Assembly (NCBI RefSeq): GCF_005239225.2
Contig: NC_133287.1
Coordinates: 4,445,493-4,509,492, forward strand
Length of the DNA: 64,000 nt
Source of the DNA: Populus alba
Taxonomy: Eukaryota; Streptophyta; Magnoliopsida; Malpighiales; Salicaceae
Direction of reading: 5' to 3'
The notes below the pieces were generated by a model, which was not told where the DNA came from, made no database searches, and was given only the letters and a program-made list of their open reading frames with translations. A program made the translations under genes and the position numbers. Shown one piece after another: positions 23,440 to 33,835 of the stretch; the stretch's first letter is position 1, and every line of letters starts with the position of its first letter.

Positions 23440-25920
23440 TTTTTTCATTATTAGATTTAATAGTTTTATCGATGGAAGTTTTTGTCGGTATTTACACTAA
23501 CATTTTTTATGTGATTATTTTACCAACAGAATCACAAACAAAAAATATTCACCGAAAAAAATGTTTGTTAGTAATTTTTAGTTTGTCGATAAGTTCGTCA
23601 TTAATAAATTTATCGATGGCTTTTATAGACAGACTACACATGCAAAAAAAAAAAATTGCTTCAATCCATCAATAATTCTTTCGATGAATTGCAGTTGCAT
23701 TAACAATAATGTTATTTCAACTCTTTAGAATATACCGATAGAATAATCTCATCAGTGATTTAACAGTTGCAAGGGAGTTTGCTGTAATTCTTTTTGAATT
23801 CTCTAAAATATACATACGGAATTATTTCATTGGTAACCCCGTCAATAATAATTTAAAAATATATTTTTAAGAAAATCTATTGAACAAAAATATAAAATAA
23901 TTAAAAATTAAATTAATATAAAATTTGAGTATTTAAAAATCAATTATCTTAATATAAAAATCAAATATTTATTACAAATTTATACGTTTAAATACAATGA
24001 AAGTAGAATAGAGGTGGCTCTAGAGGAGGTTGGTATTTCCCGGGACCGTGGATCCAATAAGGGGGAGTACATGTATTGTTCATCCATGATCATTTGGTGG
24101 AGTTCTTTATAATCTGTAGAGAGTCGTTTGTATTTTTCATTGAAATGGGTCGTACATTCTTACAATCCTTAATTTAACAAGGCCGCGAACTCTGGAGACT
24201 GAGTGTCCGGGACCAATTGCAAGCACCCAATGGTTGAAACACTACAAGTGGTTTGCAAGTTCTTAATTGTGGTGTTACAGAGTCCATACACTTGATTTCT
24301 ATCGAGTCCACCGGATGATCCTGTCTTTAACCACAAATCCGGATCAAAACCCGAGTGGGTCAAAAAATCATCCCCATATCTCTATTTTAACCAGCTGTTA
24401 TATGTCTCCTATGAATAAAAAATAAAATCATCAAATTCAAGTAAATAATACCTTAAAAAATAAAAATGGTTGAAAATAACATACCACAAAGTGTTGAGCT
24501 CGGTTGTCGACGAACTACTACAACTTTTTTTTGGCGATCATCACTCTACACTAGGGGTGTTCACGGTTCGGTTCGGTTCGGTTTAGACTAAAAAAACCAA
24601 CCGAACCGAGTTATATTAATTTTATGAAATATTAACCGGACCGGACCGAAATTCGGTTCAAACCGAACTGGTTCGGTTCGGTTGAATCCGGTTTTTTTTT
24701 TACAAAAAACCGGGAAACCGAATCCCTTCACAGATCCAACACTAATTTTTCCTTGTTTGGAATTTTATATTTCCTGCTATTACAATCTTGAGCAGACAAG
24801 CAAGGAACAAGGCAATTTAGCTAACTATTTAGAGGATTTTGTAATAGATCCATCCTTGTTGCTTCTTCGGTCATTAATCATTGTTTCCTGTTGATATACC
24901 TTGGATCCCTAGGCAAACACCAAGTACTGGTCAAAAATTACCTTGTTATCTTTTCTCTACAGTAGCCATCTCCTTCTACTGCAACTGCAACAACTTGTGC
25001 TGAAATAAAGAAGGCTTGTGCAAAAGTAAAGAGAAGAGAAGTTAAGGAGATGAAGAGATGAGTTTGTGTGGGGCTCACTTTTGAGATGGAGATAAACATA
25101 GATGAATGAGATGAGATAAAGGTAGATAAAGAGATGAGGCTCACTTTTGAGTTTTGAGATGGAGATAAACGTAGATCAGAGACAGAGCAATTGAAATTTG
25201 AAAGGGAAAGGAAGATTGAGATAAATATTCTCAGGGTCAAGCGGCGGCTTTTAGGGTTAGGTTTCAATATTTAACTATTTATACCCCTCTTAATTTGTAT
25301 AGCTTTGGTTTTTTGTTGGTCCGGTTCGGTTTGTCGGTTTTAGTTTTAAAACCGAAACCGAACCGGACCTATTAGAATTTATGGTTTTGAAAATCGGTTT
25401 AATCGGTTTTTTATCTCGGTTCGGTTTTCTCGGTTAATTTTTCTTCGGTTTTCTCGGTTTTCTCGGTTAACCGGTTTTTTTGAACACCCCTACTCTACAC
25501 GTGTGTTTCCATAAAAAGCTATATTGGGCTTGGCTCACATCTAAAAGTCATAGCCTACATGATAAAAATATTGTTAGTTAAATATATTTATAAATAACAA
25601 AAAAATATAGTGGCTAGAAAAGTTGTGGGAGATTGAGGGGGAGGGGTGATTATTTTGTTTATAGAAAACTTTTACAAGGAAGTAGAAATAAGGGAGAGGT
25701 AGAAGAGCGAAAGAGTATTAGGTCATAAATTAAATATTAATGATAAAATTATATTGATGGTAACTTCGTTTGCAATTTTGTTGGTATAAATATCACATCA
25801 CCGTACGATTTGCTTTTTTAAAATCTTACTGTAATACTGTTCGTAATGTCGTTGGTATATACCAATGAAATTTTTATGTCAGGATATTCATGGATAAACT
25901 GTACCATTAGTCTAATTTCA
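23440..25920 (-). mobile_element. CACTA (En/Spm)-like transposon remnant, interrupted by a hAT-type element
   Basis: The flanks carry many subterminal words such as ATCGATGG, TTGTCGGTATTT, ACCGATAGAATAATCTCATC and GTCGTTGGTATATACCAATG. This 'CGATGG/TTGGTA' clustering is usual in plant CACTA elements. The minus-strand frame at 24363-24169 (DPDLWLKTGSSGGLDRNQVY, then LCNTTIKNLQTTCSVSTIGC) resembles the C-terminal part of plant En/Spm-type transposase proteins, as I recall them. CACTA terminal repeats and a 3-bp target duplication were not located, so the span is approximate. A complete smaller element sits inside at 24552-25492. No intact transposase remains. Confidence 0.45.
24552..25492. mobile_element. 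Complete non-autonomous hAT-like element (941 bp)
   Basis: The element begins TAGGGGTGTTCA and ends with its exact reverse complement TGAACACCCCTA. It is flanked on both sides by the identical 8-bp sequence CTCTACAC (24544-24551 and 25493-25500), a target-site duplication of the length typical of the hAT superfamily. Both ends are packed with 'GGTTCGGTT' or 'AACCGAACC' words in subterminal position, a likely transposase-binding array. The interior has no transposase frame. It contains an internal duplication of 'GGCTCACTTTTGAG...GATGGAGATAAAC' (near 25070 and 25140). It is therefore a non-autonomous, structurally intact insertion. Confidence 0.9.
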
Positions 25921-25965
25921 AACAAAAAATAAATTTAAAATTTTAAAAAATATTATTTTTACCGT

Positions 25966-26180
25966 AAAAACAAACATTTTAAAACTCAGGAATCGACCCG
26001 GTTAACCCAGCAAAACTCGGTAAAAAACCTGATTATAACTCCTTGACTTTTATTTTTTTTACTAAAACGACATCGTTTTAATTTTTTAAAAAAATTAATT
26101 GACCCGGGCAACCCGATCAAAACCTAGAACCTAGGTCTTGGACTGGACTGGCCACCAGGCCGGTCTAAAAACTATGGTTA
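25966..26180. repeat. Dispersed repeat, copy 2 (opposite orientation to copy at 10364-10651)
   Basis: It ends with GGCCGGTCTAAAAACTATGG, the reverse complement of the start of the copy at 10364. It shares the AAAACGACATCGTTTT core and the 'GACCCGG..AACCC' words. The left end (AAACATTTTAAAACTCAGGA) is less clear. Confidence 0.55.
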
Positions 26181-26189
26181 TAACACGTA

Positions 26190-29150
26190 AATTTATAAAT
26201 TAAAAAGTTTATTTTTGGTTGAAGTTGCTATAAGTGTATATAGCAACTGCCTGTGGTCCAATTGATACACACAGATGGATGAGAAGATACTCGTCGGCAC
26301 TCCGTTGAAAAAACATCTATGAGTTTTGATGTCGATATTCAGAGCAAGGGATAATTTTCTTTTTCCTTTCTCACTTTTTGGCTGACAACTCCATTGAAAA
26401 GCTGGTTGCGCCTCAATAATTAATATTGCAGTTGAGCTGCATTGCTTGTCAATTGAAACTTCCCAAAAATATTGTGAAAATGAACTTCCATGATTGAACG
26501 TGTTAATAATTAAAAAAAAAAAAAAAAAAAAAAAACTAAGGATTCTTTGCAATTCACACTATAGCAAGACACATTTCACTAGCAATTGCTATAATATAAT
26601 GACCCTTCACTAACAATCAAATAAATATATATTGAGGGGCAAATTGGTCTTTTCACATAGTTAATTGGCATTAAAAAATTAAATTGGGGGGACTTTTTAA
26701 ATAATAGGAAGATCTAATTACCTTTAAAAAAAAAACTAGTGGGTTTTTTTATTTTTTTTATTTTTTTTCAAAATAATAAATTGACTTAATTATACTTAAA
26801 AACAAAAACATTATTAAGCTATTGTTGTTTTTAGGGCATTTTCATCTTTTTAGTAAGGTTTTTCTATTATCATCTATTTTAGTTAGGGGAAATTTAGTAA
26901 TCTAATAAATATTCATACTATAAAAAAAAAAAAAAAAATTGGTTGACATATAATTTATAGGCGTCAGAGTGTGGACACCATGTGCAACCTTGGCCCCTTG
27001 GGTGGTGGGTACAACAGTGGCCGGCATCCATAAACAACTAATTTTCATGTCGTTCAATGTGTCCAATGGCAGAGAAGCCTACGGGGCAACACGTGTTGAA
27101 TTTATTTTGTTTTTAATTTAGTTGCTAATTATTTGTTTTTTTAGTTTTTATACCAAATCCTTATTATTTTGATGGTTATCTATATTGTTTTTTAATTTAT
27201 TTATGATTGGAATTATTTTTTTTGTTTTTTCATATTTGTTTGTTATGGAATAATTCTGTTCTCTTGATTTAGATCACTAGTTTAAATTTTCTGTTTTTTG
27301 TTATGTATTCTTTTTACAAATTGATTTTTTTAAAATTTTATAATTTAATATTGGTTATTGACCTTGAATTACATGAATTGGTTTTTTTTTTTTTTTTCTG
27401 TTAGGTTATCTTAATCTCATATCTTGGATAATAAATTAATTAAGTTAACCTAAATTGATTAAGTTATCCCTTGACATTGAATTAATGGTCTTTAAACTTT
27501 GTGGGTGTTTTCTTGGGATTATCCTAGATGCAAGTTGTTAAAATTAACCATATTAAATCAAGTTTTTTTAGTGTTTTTTTATTGATTTAATTTTAGTTTT
27601 TTTTATGTTTTTTTTTTTTAAATCTTATCTTAATCTAATATTACAAATAGCGGCTTATTTAAGTTTACACAAGTTTTTCTTCTTTGATATTTTTTTTCTT
27701 TCAATTTCTTTTATTTTCTTTCCACTTAATTGTTTGACCTAAAGATTAAACCTAGTTATCATCACCATTTCTTTTAAATTTAAGAAAAAATTAACCATAC
27801 TCGTAGTGTAACATCTGACACCTATATACTATAAAGCTAAAACGATTCTTTGTCATGAAAAAAAGAGTAGAAGAAGACAAAGAAATCCAATCACGAGAGC
27901 TGAAATTCTATTTAATCTGAAAATTGTTGCTAACTTTTTCTCATGAGAATGGCCCTCGTTGGTGTCCATTGGTGAAGGGTAGGCATGGAAACAGATCCCA
28001 TGTCGTTGGTGATTTATTAAGCTGTCAGTGATTTTCGGTGCATTAAAGCTATCCTTTTTATTTATTTATTTATTTATTAAACATCTACCACATTTATTGA
28101 CCCAGAAGTCCAGCACCGCCTCCAGCGTCCAGCTACTTCCAGGTTGGAATCTCAATTTCTAGAATTGTGGTTGGTTTTATACATAGCTATAATCTTTTTG
28201 TAGCATAAATTATGTTTTATAAAAATAAAAAAATATATGTTTTTTTGTGTGGATTACGTAAAAAAAAAACTTGCTATATCTCTATCCCAAACACGCCGGA
28301 ATATTTTGAAAGTGTGGCTATGAATATTGACTTGGGGGTAAATTCAGGGGAAAAAAAAATATTTTTATTTTGAAAGTATAGCTGTGAATATTTTTTATTT
28401 TCATTTTGAGTATTTATTTTATTTTATTATTATTAATCTAGTTTGGTTAGCTCAACAAATCACTAAAATCCCAATTAGATTTAAGGAGTGTGGTAACAGT
28501 TATTTTTTAAAGTGTTTTTTATTTTAAAATATATTAAAATAATATATATATATTTTTATTTTTTAAAAATTATTTTTTATTTAAGTACATCAAAATGATC
28601 TAAAAATATATATAAAAAATATTAATTTAAAACAAAAAAATTAAAATTAAAATTAATTTTTTAAAAAAACATTTCAAAAACACAATCTCAAACACTATCT
28701 GAATAGGCTTCAACTAACAAAAATATGGTATTTATACTTGGATTTTTCTTTTAAAAAAAAGAAGAAGAAAATAGCAACTGTTAGTAAAATATCTCACCAA
28801 TTTCTTTCTTTCCCCTCCTCTGTCCTTGGGTAGCTATGTAATAGCTACTCGATGATAGTTAAGTTAGATAAGAATAACAGCTTAAAAGGTTGATGTTGTT
28901 TGTGAAATTTCTTTATAATTTTATATGCATGGTTAATTAATTACATAATTTTATTATTATTATTACTGTATAATATATTCAGGTTCGCAGATGACGCTGC
29001 TGAATTAATTGAGCTGCGGAAAGGAGTTGAGACCATTTATATTTGTGTCGTTTACAACTTAAAGTAGATATCTTTTTGAAAGGATGCTTCATAAATTCTT
29101 CCTGTACACCCACAATTATTTTTTAATGGCCGGGTACACAAACAAATTAA
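26190..29150. other. AT-rich intergenic DNA
   Basis: No gene was supported. Present are a long A-run at about 26511-26535, A-runs at 26923-26938, a TTTA-repeat at 28050-28077, and an AT-rich MITE-like copy at about 28480-28705 that ends near TCTCAAACACTATC. Text of the 'TTGATTTAGG..AAGTTAACC' type around 27400-27480 resembles the tandem arrays near 43 kb. Confidence 0.45.
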
Positions 29151-29154
29151 TGCT

Positions 29155-29470
29155 ATTGATAAAGTAGATATCATTCTTTTCAGACTTTAAATTGAAAATA
29201 GCTTTTAAATTTAAATAAATATTATTTTTATCACAACTCGAGATTGAGACTCATGTTTGTTTATTTTTAAAATGTTATCTTTTTAAAATAAATAAATATT
29301 GTCTTTTATCGTAGTTGTGATAAAGATAATACTATTGATTGAGTAGATGCATTTTTTAATTTTAAAATTTAAAACAGCTTTTAAAATTAAATAATTATAT
29401 ATTTTTTTACCCCAACTTGATATTAAGACTATATTTATTTGTTTTTAAAATATTTTTTAAGAAAATATTA
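29155..29470. repeat. Degenerate tandem duplication, period about 179 bp
   Basis: A unit starting ATTGATAAAGTAGAT at 29155 recurs as ATTGATTGAGTAGAT at 29334. Matching features follow in the same order: AATAGCTTTTAAA / AACAGCTTTTAAA, ACAACTCGAGATTGAGACT / CAACTTGATATTAAGACT, and TGTTTATTTTTAAAAT / TTTGTTTTTAAAAT. Confidence 0.6.
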
Positions 29471-29479
29471 AAATTGACT

Positions 29480-31320
29480 CTATCACATTTTTTTAAAATA
29501 GAAGTCACATATGATCTATAAATTGAGTTATTTCCTAAATTAAACCATACTATTTCACTAAAAATTTATTTTTACTATACTACTTTGAAAAAATTATCAT
29601 TTTATATTTTAAATTAATCCCCCATGATTATGAGATTTAGGCTATTGGATCATGTTGGAAAGATGTGTCAAGATGAGATGATGCTTAATACAAACTAGAT
29701 ATCTAACAGCATTTCGCAGCGTATCAGATAAATTTTTTTCTTTATGATAACATTTTCTAAATGTTTTCAAATCATAAAGTTCATTTATGCATTTAATTAA
29801 ATAAATCGAGACTTATATATACAATAAAAAAAATTATAAAGTTTGACTCCTAACTAACTAAAGTTAGTCTACCAGACTTGTTACCAAGATCAAGGACTTA
29901 ATTGGATTAAACAATTGTTTTTCAATAATTGTTTTATCTAAAATAGACACTATAAAAATAAAAATCAATCAAATATCAAGATAATTGGAATAAAATACAA
30001 AACTAAAACAAATTATGTTACCCAATTAATAATCAATAAAATATTAAACAATAACACTAGAAAAAAAAGAATAAACAAGTAAAATCAATAAAGATCCAAT
30101 CATTATATATAAAGTATTTTAGGAGGAAAAAAAATAGCAAAGGAAAAAGGCCCAGGCACTTAGGCTTGGTTGGGGCAAAGTGCATGGGTCTCAGGTAAAA
30201 GGCTTGGGCGTGTGTGCCTAGAGTAGCCCACATGCCCGGGCCTTATTATTATTTTTTAAACTTTTTTATGTGTTATTAACCCCTTGTTTTTTTGAAAAAA
30301 TAAATAGTAGGTGATGCATTACCTGCCCTGTCTAGATTTTAGCGATCTTAGGTCACTAAAAAGTTAGATTGTGATGTTTCAGATCAAGAAAAACTCATTT
30401 CCATTGACCAAAAAAACAAAAACAACTCCTACACATCTTGTTAAACATATTTATAGCCTCAAACAATCTAAAAATAGCCATAAAACCCATAATCAATCCA
30501 ATGCTAAAATTATTATCTAGCTTAGATCTATCATATTAAGTTCAATGGAAAAAAAACTCTCCTAATTTAGAGGAATTCATTGACACTAAAATCATCTCTT
30601 TCTATGAGCATAATCGGTGTAAACATCGATTTTTTTTTCTCAAACTAGGAATAAAAAAATAAAGAATATAGAGTTTGGGATCAAAATTTACTCTATTCTT
30701 AAATTTTAAAAACTAAAGGGACCAAACATTTATAATTAAGAAAGTTTGGGGATTATATTGAACATTTCACCTAAACTTTGTTAAAATCACTCATTCTCTT
30801 TATTTTTCTCACCTTGATCCTCTGCTTTTTAATCTTACCCTTCTCTAAAAAAATTAATTTAAATTGTCCTCTAATTTGACAGTTCCAAAGCGAAAAAAAA
30901 AAAAGTTTTGGAAAAAAAGAAAAGCGAAAGTCTACAGTAAATTGTGAGACAATAAGTCAAGGTAGTTGAATAAGAAGCTCGTGACTAGTTTGGTGGAGAG
31001 AAGAAAATGAATATGAAAAGACAGTGGATGTAAAGATGAGATGCCATAGTACAAGTAAAAAAATGATGAAAAGAGAGGATTTTTAATTAGAGATTGCCAA
31101 CCCTATTCTAAAGCTATGATCGTTTTTATATAATAACCTAATAATGATAAGTGTTTTTAATGCTGATGAGTTATTATTGAAAATTAGGAGTTGTTTTTTA
31201 TTTAATTTGTCTCTCTGATATAAAAAAAAGGCATTTTATTTGTGTATCAATTTTGATTAATTTGGGCTTCATTTATCACGTATTAAGGTCTACAATTGAG
31301 TAATATTTGTTCCTTCGACT
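29480..31320. other. AT-rich intergenic DNA with a GC-rich palindrome
   Basis: No gene was seen. At 30148-30243 AGGCCCAGGCA and its near-complement TGCCCGGGCCT bracket a G/C-rich stretch, similar in style to the palindrome at 7319 and the GGCC-rich patch near 48750-48870. Confidence 0.4.
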
Positions 31321-31324
31321 AGTG

Positions 31325-31325
<1 letters not shown>

Positions 31326-31370
<45 letters not shown>

Positions 31371-31378
31371 AAAAGATA
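31326..31378. repeat. (AT)n microsatellite
   Basis: About 26 AT units; the longest dinucleotide repeat in the window apart from the compound one at 5.5 kb. Confidence 0.95.
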
Positions 31379-31743
31379 ATATCTCTATTTGTATAACTAA
31401 AAATCCTTTAATGTTCTCCATGAATCGAAAAGAATAGTATCATTTTGGTGTCGTGTTATGGTAAAATATGTCCCACATGGCTGGTTTATGGAGATCAAAT
31501 CAACTCTCTTTGGAATGAGCACAATCATGGATGGTGTGTGTCCGTGAACTAGAATTTTGAAAAATCTTGAATTCTTTTATTTATTTATTCTTAAGTGTCT
31601 GATATTAAAAATATTTTAAAAATTAAAATTTAAAAAAAAAAATACTTTGAAAATTAAATTAAACGGTCTCTTTCTGAATTTATCTTGTCTTAAAAATATT
31701 TTATTTTATTATTATATTAAATTAAATAGAGTTGAAACAAGAA

Positions 31744-31815
31744 TCCGTTGTAGTCTAGTTGGTTAGGATACTCGGCTCTCACCCGAGCGACCCGGGTTCA
31801 AGTCCCGGCAACGGA
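31744..31815 (+). tRNA. tRNA-Glu (anticodon CTC)
   Basis: The 72-nt sequence folds into a complete cloverleaf. The acceptor TCCGTTG pairs with CAACGGA, the D stem is GTCT/GGAT, the anticodon stem is CTCGG/CCGAG with loop CTCTCAC (anticodon CTC), and the T stem is CCGGG/CCCGG with loop TTCAAGT. Internal promoter boxes are present: a B box GGTTCAAGTCC and an A-box-like TAGTCTAGTTGG. There is no intron and no encoded CCA, as expected of a nuclear gene. A TTTTT terminator follows within 10 bp. It reads as an intact, probably functional gene. Confidence 0.95.
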
Positions 31816-31819
31816 AGTC

Positions 31820-31824
31820 TTTTT
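31820..31824 (+). terminator. RNA polymerase III terminator of tRNA-Glu
   Basis: A run of five T begins 5 nt after the last base of the tRNA. Confidence 0.8.
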
Positions 31825-31838
31825 CCATCTGCGCATGA

Positions 31839-33119
31839 ATGGAGGAGAACGTTTTAGCACTCCTAGACGACTCCTCCGATTCTAAACACACACCAGACGC
31901 CAACGATGATAGTAAGCCATTTATTCCGCCACTTGTTAATCTCCTCATCTAATTTTATTAATAATTTGTGTTTTTTTTTTTTATTATTTAAATTGAACCG
32001 CCAGGGATTGGATTTCTCGAAGCAGCTCGCAGCTCTTGTATTGTAACGAAACTCCTCCAACAAAGGAATTTCTTTTCTTTTGTTTCCTTCAAGTTAGAGA
32101 TTTAGGACTTGTAATTATTGTTACTATTATGGAATTTGTGTTCTGTGAAGCAAACTGTGCGAGGCGGTGTTTCAAATTCCGAGGGCTGGGAAATCCTTGG
32201 AATTGATTACTCAAAGTTTTCGGCTTCTACATGAGTTAGATAACGTACACCATAGCCTCTCTTTTAATCTGAACCTGCAGTTTTAGATGATACTTCAAGA
32301 ATTTAATTTGTTTTTGCTTGCGTTTATCGTTATCCTGGCGTGTATTTGTCGGATAAAGAAGCATCTCGGCCACTCGTGGTTGCGGTGGAATAAGTTCTTC
32401 TGCTTTATCCTGGTTTTTTAAGTTCTATCTATCTATATGTTGATGATGATGATGTTAGATATAACATTCTTTTTTGCTGAATATTAGGCCTCGTCTCGCG
32501 AGAGCGTAGCTGGCGGTACAAGTATGAGCAGACCGCTTAACTCACTGGTGAGTTGGATAAGCTTATAATTGCAGTGGTTGACTCGTTTTTTTTTTTTTTT
32601 TCAATGAACAAGTGCTTATTCTTGTGGCCTAGAGAATGATTGCAACGCTGGATTACTTGTTTGCTGCAATTTTTGATTTATTTGATTGGCTCTGCTATTC
32701 ACAGGGTTTGCTCAAGTGGCTAATGAGGGAAACCTTCAAGCATTAGAAATGGAGGTTAGTTTGCTTCTTCTTTCTACTTTTCAAGTGAATAAAATGCTAG
32801 ACAAACCGTGCAATGTCTTGCAGGTTCTAACAGCAAACTCGTTTGAAACTGTCAATTTAAATTATATCAAGCTTGGAACATTCACTTCGGACACCCTGTG
32901 AGCGTTGTTCTTACGTGCTTTTACTGAGGAACATGTTGCTGTTCCAATATCTTGTCAATGCTCTTGAAGGAGATTTTGTACCACGTAACAGGGTGTATGG
33001 AGGTATTGACACATCCCTTGTTCATATGCTTTTCAGCACCTGGGAGATTTAAACAGTTTATCATCGTGCTGCAGAAACCATGAACTGGACCTGTCTAAGG
33101 GAGTCCTGGCACCTTCTGA
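31839..33119 (+). pseudogene. SNI1-like: Truncated SNI1-like pseudogene (N-terminal half)
   Basis: Exon-like pieces match the N-terminal half of SNI1, the plant negative regulator of systemic acquired resistance and SMC5/6-associated protein. Pieces are 31839-31911 (MEENVLALLDDSS, donor GTAAGC), from 32005 (RIGFLEAARSSCIV), about 32150-32243 (EAVFQIPRAGKSLELITQSF), 32328-32390 (YPGVYLSDKEASRP), 32488-32547, 32705-32754 (GFAQVANEGNLQALEME), 32824-32897, 32929-33002 (NMLLFQYLVNALEGDFVPRN) and from 33015 to about 33119 (ETMNWTCLRESW, an excellent match to the conserved ETMNW block). Several GT..AG junctions are still intact. Against function, a one-base frameshift lies near 32047 before ETPPTKE, an in-frame stop occurs at 32391, and homology stops after the ETMNW exon with the C-terminal half absent. 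The SNI1 identity rests on remembered family sequence. It could also be a mis-assembled or very diverged gene. Confidence 0.7.
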
Positions 33120-33124
33120 GGTAT

Positions 33125-33830
33125 TGTTCTTATTGAGTTTTGTACTTTGTTGATTATGATGGTGTGGTCCTTAATTGATTTCGTATACTTTCGGCCTTCC
33201 AAAAACTTTCAATATCCTTCCTTGTTCTTCCAAGCACAACCACTTCTCTAGTCACCGGTACCTTTCTCTTCCACAATTGTACATCCACCCATTTGACCAC
33301 CACCGTAACCGATCAACACTGCTCAGCCTTGCCAACATCCTTCACCCACACAAATCTCAAACACCAACAGAACCACCTTGCCCTCATACCAGCAGCTGAG
33401 GCAAACCTTAAGGAGATTTAAAATAATTTTCCCTAATAATAATAATAATCTTATCCTTATTTATTTGACCATGAATTAGCTAAGGCACTCTCTCAAGGAA
33501 ACAAATTTCTACATAGCAAAAGGCTTCCTCGGCTGGGAAGGATTTTCGTTCTTGAATCGAGCAATTCGGAGACCATCTTGGGTCCTCTGTTGTTCTTTGG
33601 GTGAATGAATATCCAAAGCAAGCACATTGCGAAGACTGACCCCTATATTTGTTTCAGTACTCCATTGAAAATACAAGTTTGAAGATAAATTATATATATG
33701 ATGAATGTTATTCTGTGAATGATTTATCTCAAAATCTCCTGACATTCACTACAAATTTCAAACCCCACAATATTAAAAGCCCAAAACATCTACCACAACG
33801 AGAAAATAAGGAAATTTAAAAAATAATAAA
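33125..33830. other. Spacer between the SNI1-like pseudogene and the peroxidase gene
   Basis: A 74-codon plus-strand open frame at 33175-33399 has no recognisable motif. AATAATAATAATAAT lies at about 33434. The segment probably includes the peroxidase 3' UTR at its upper end. Confidence 0.4.
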
Positions 33831-33835
33831 TCCAA

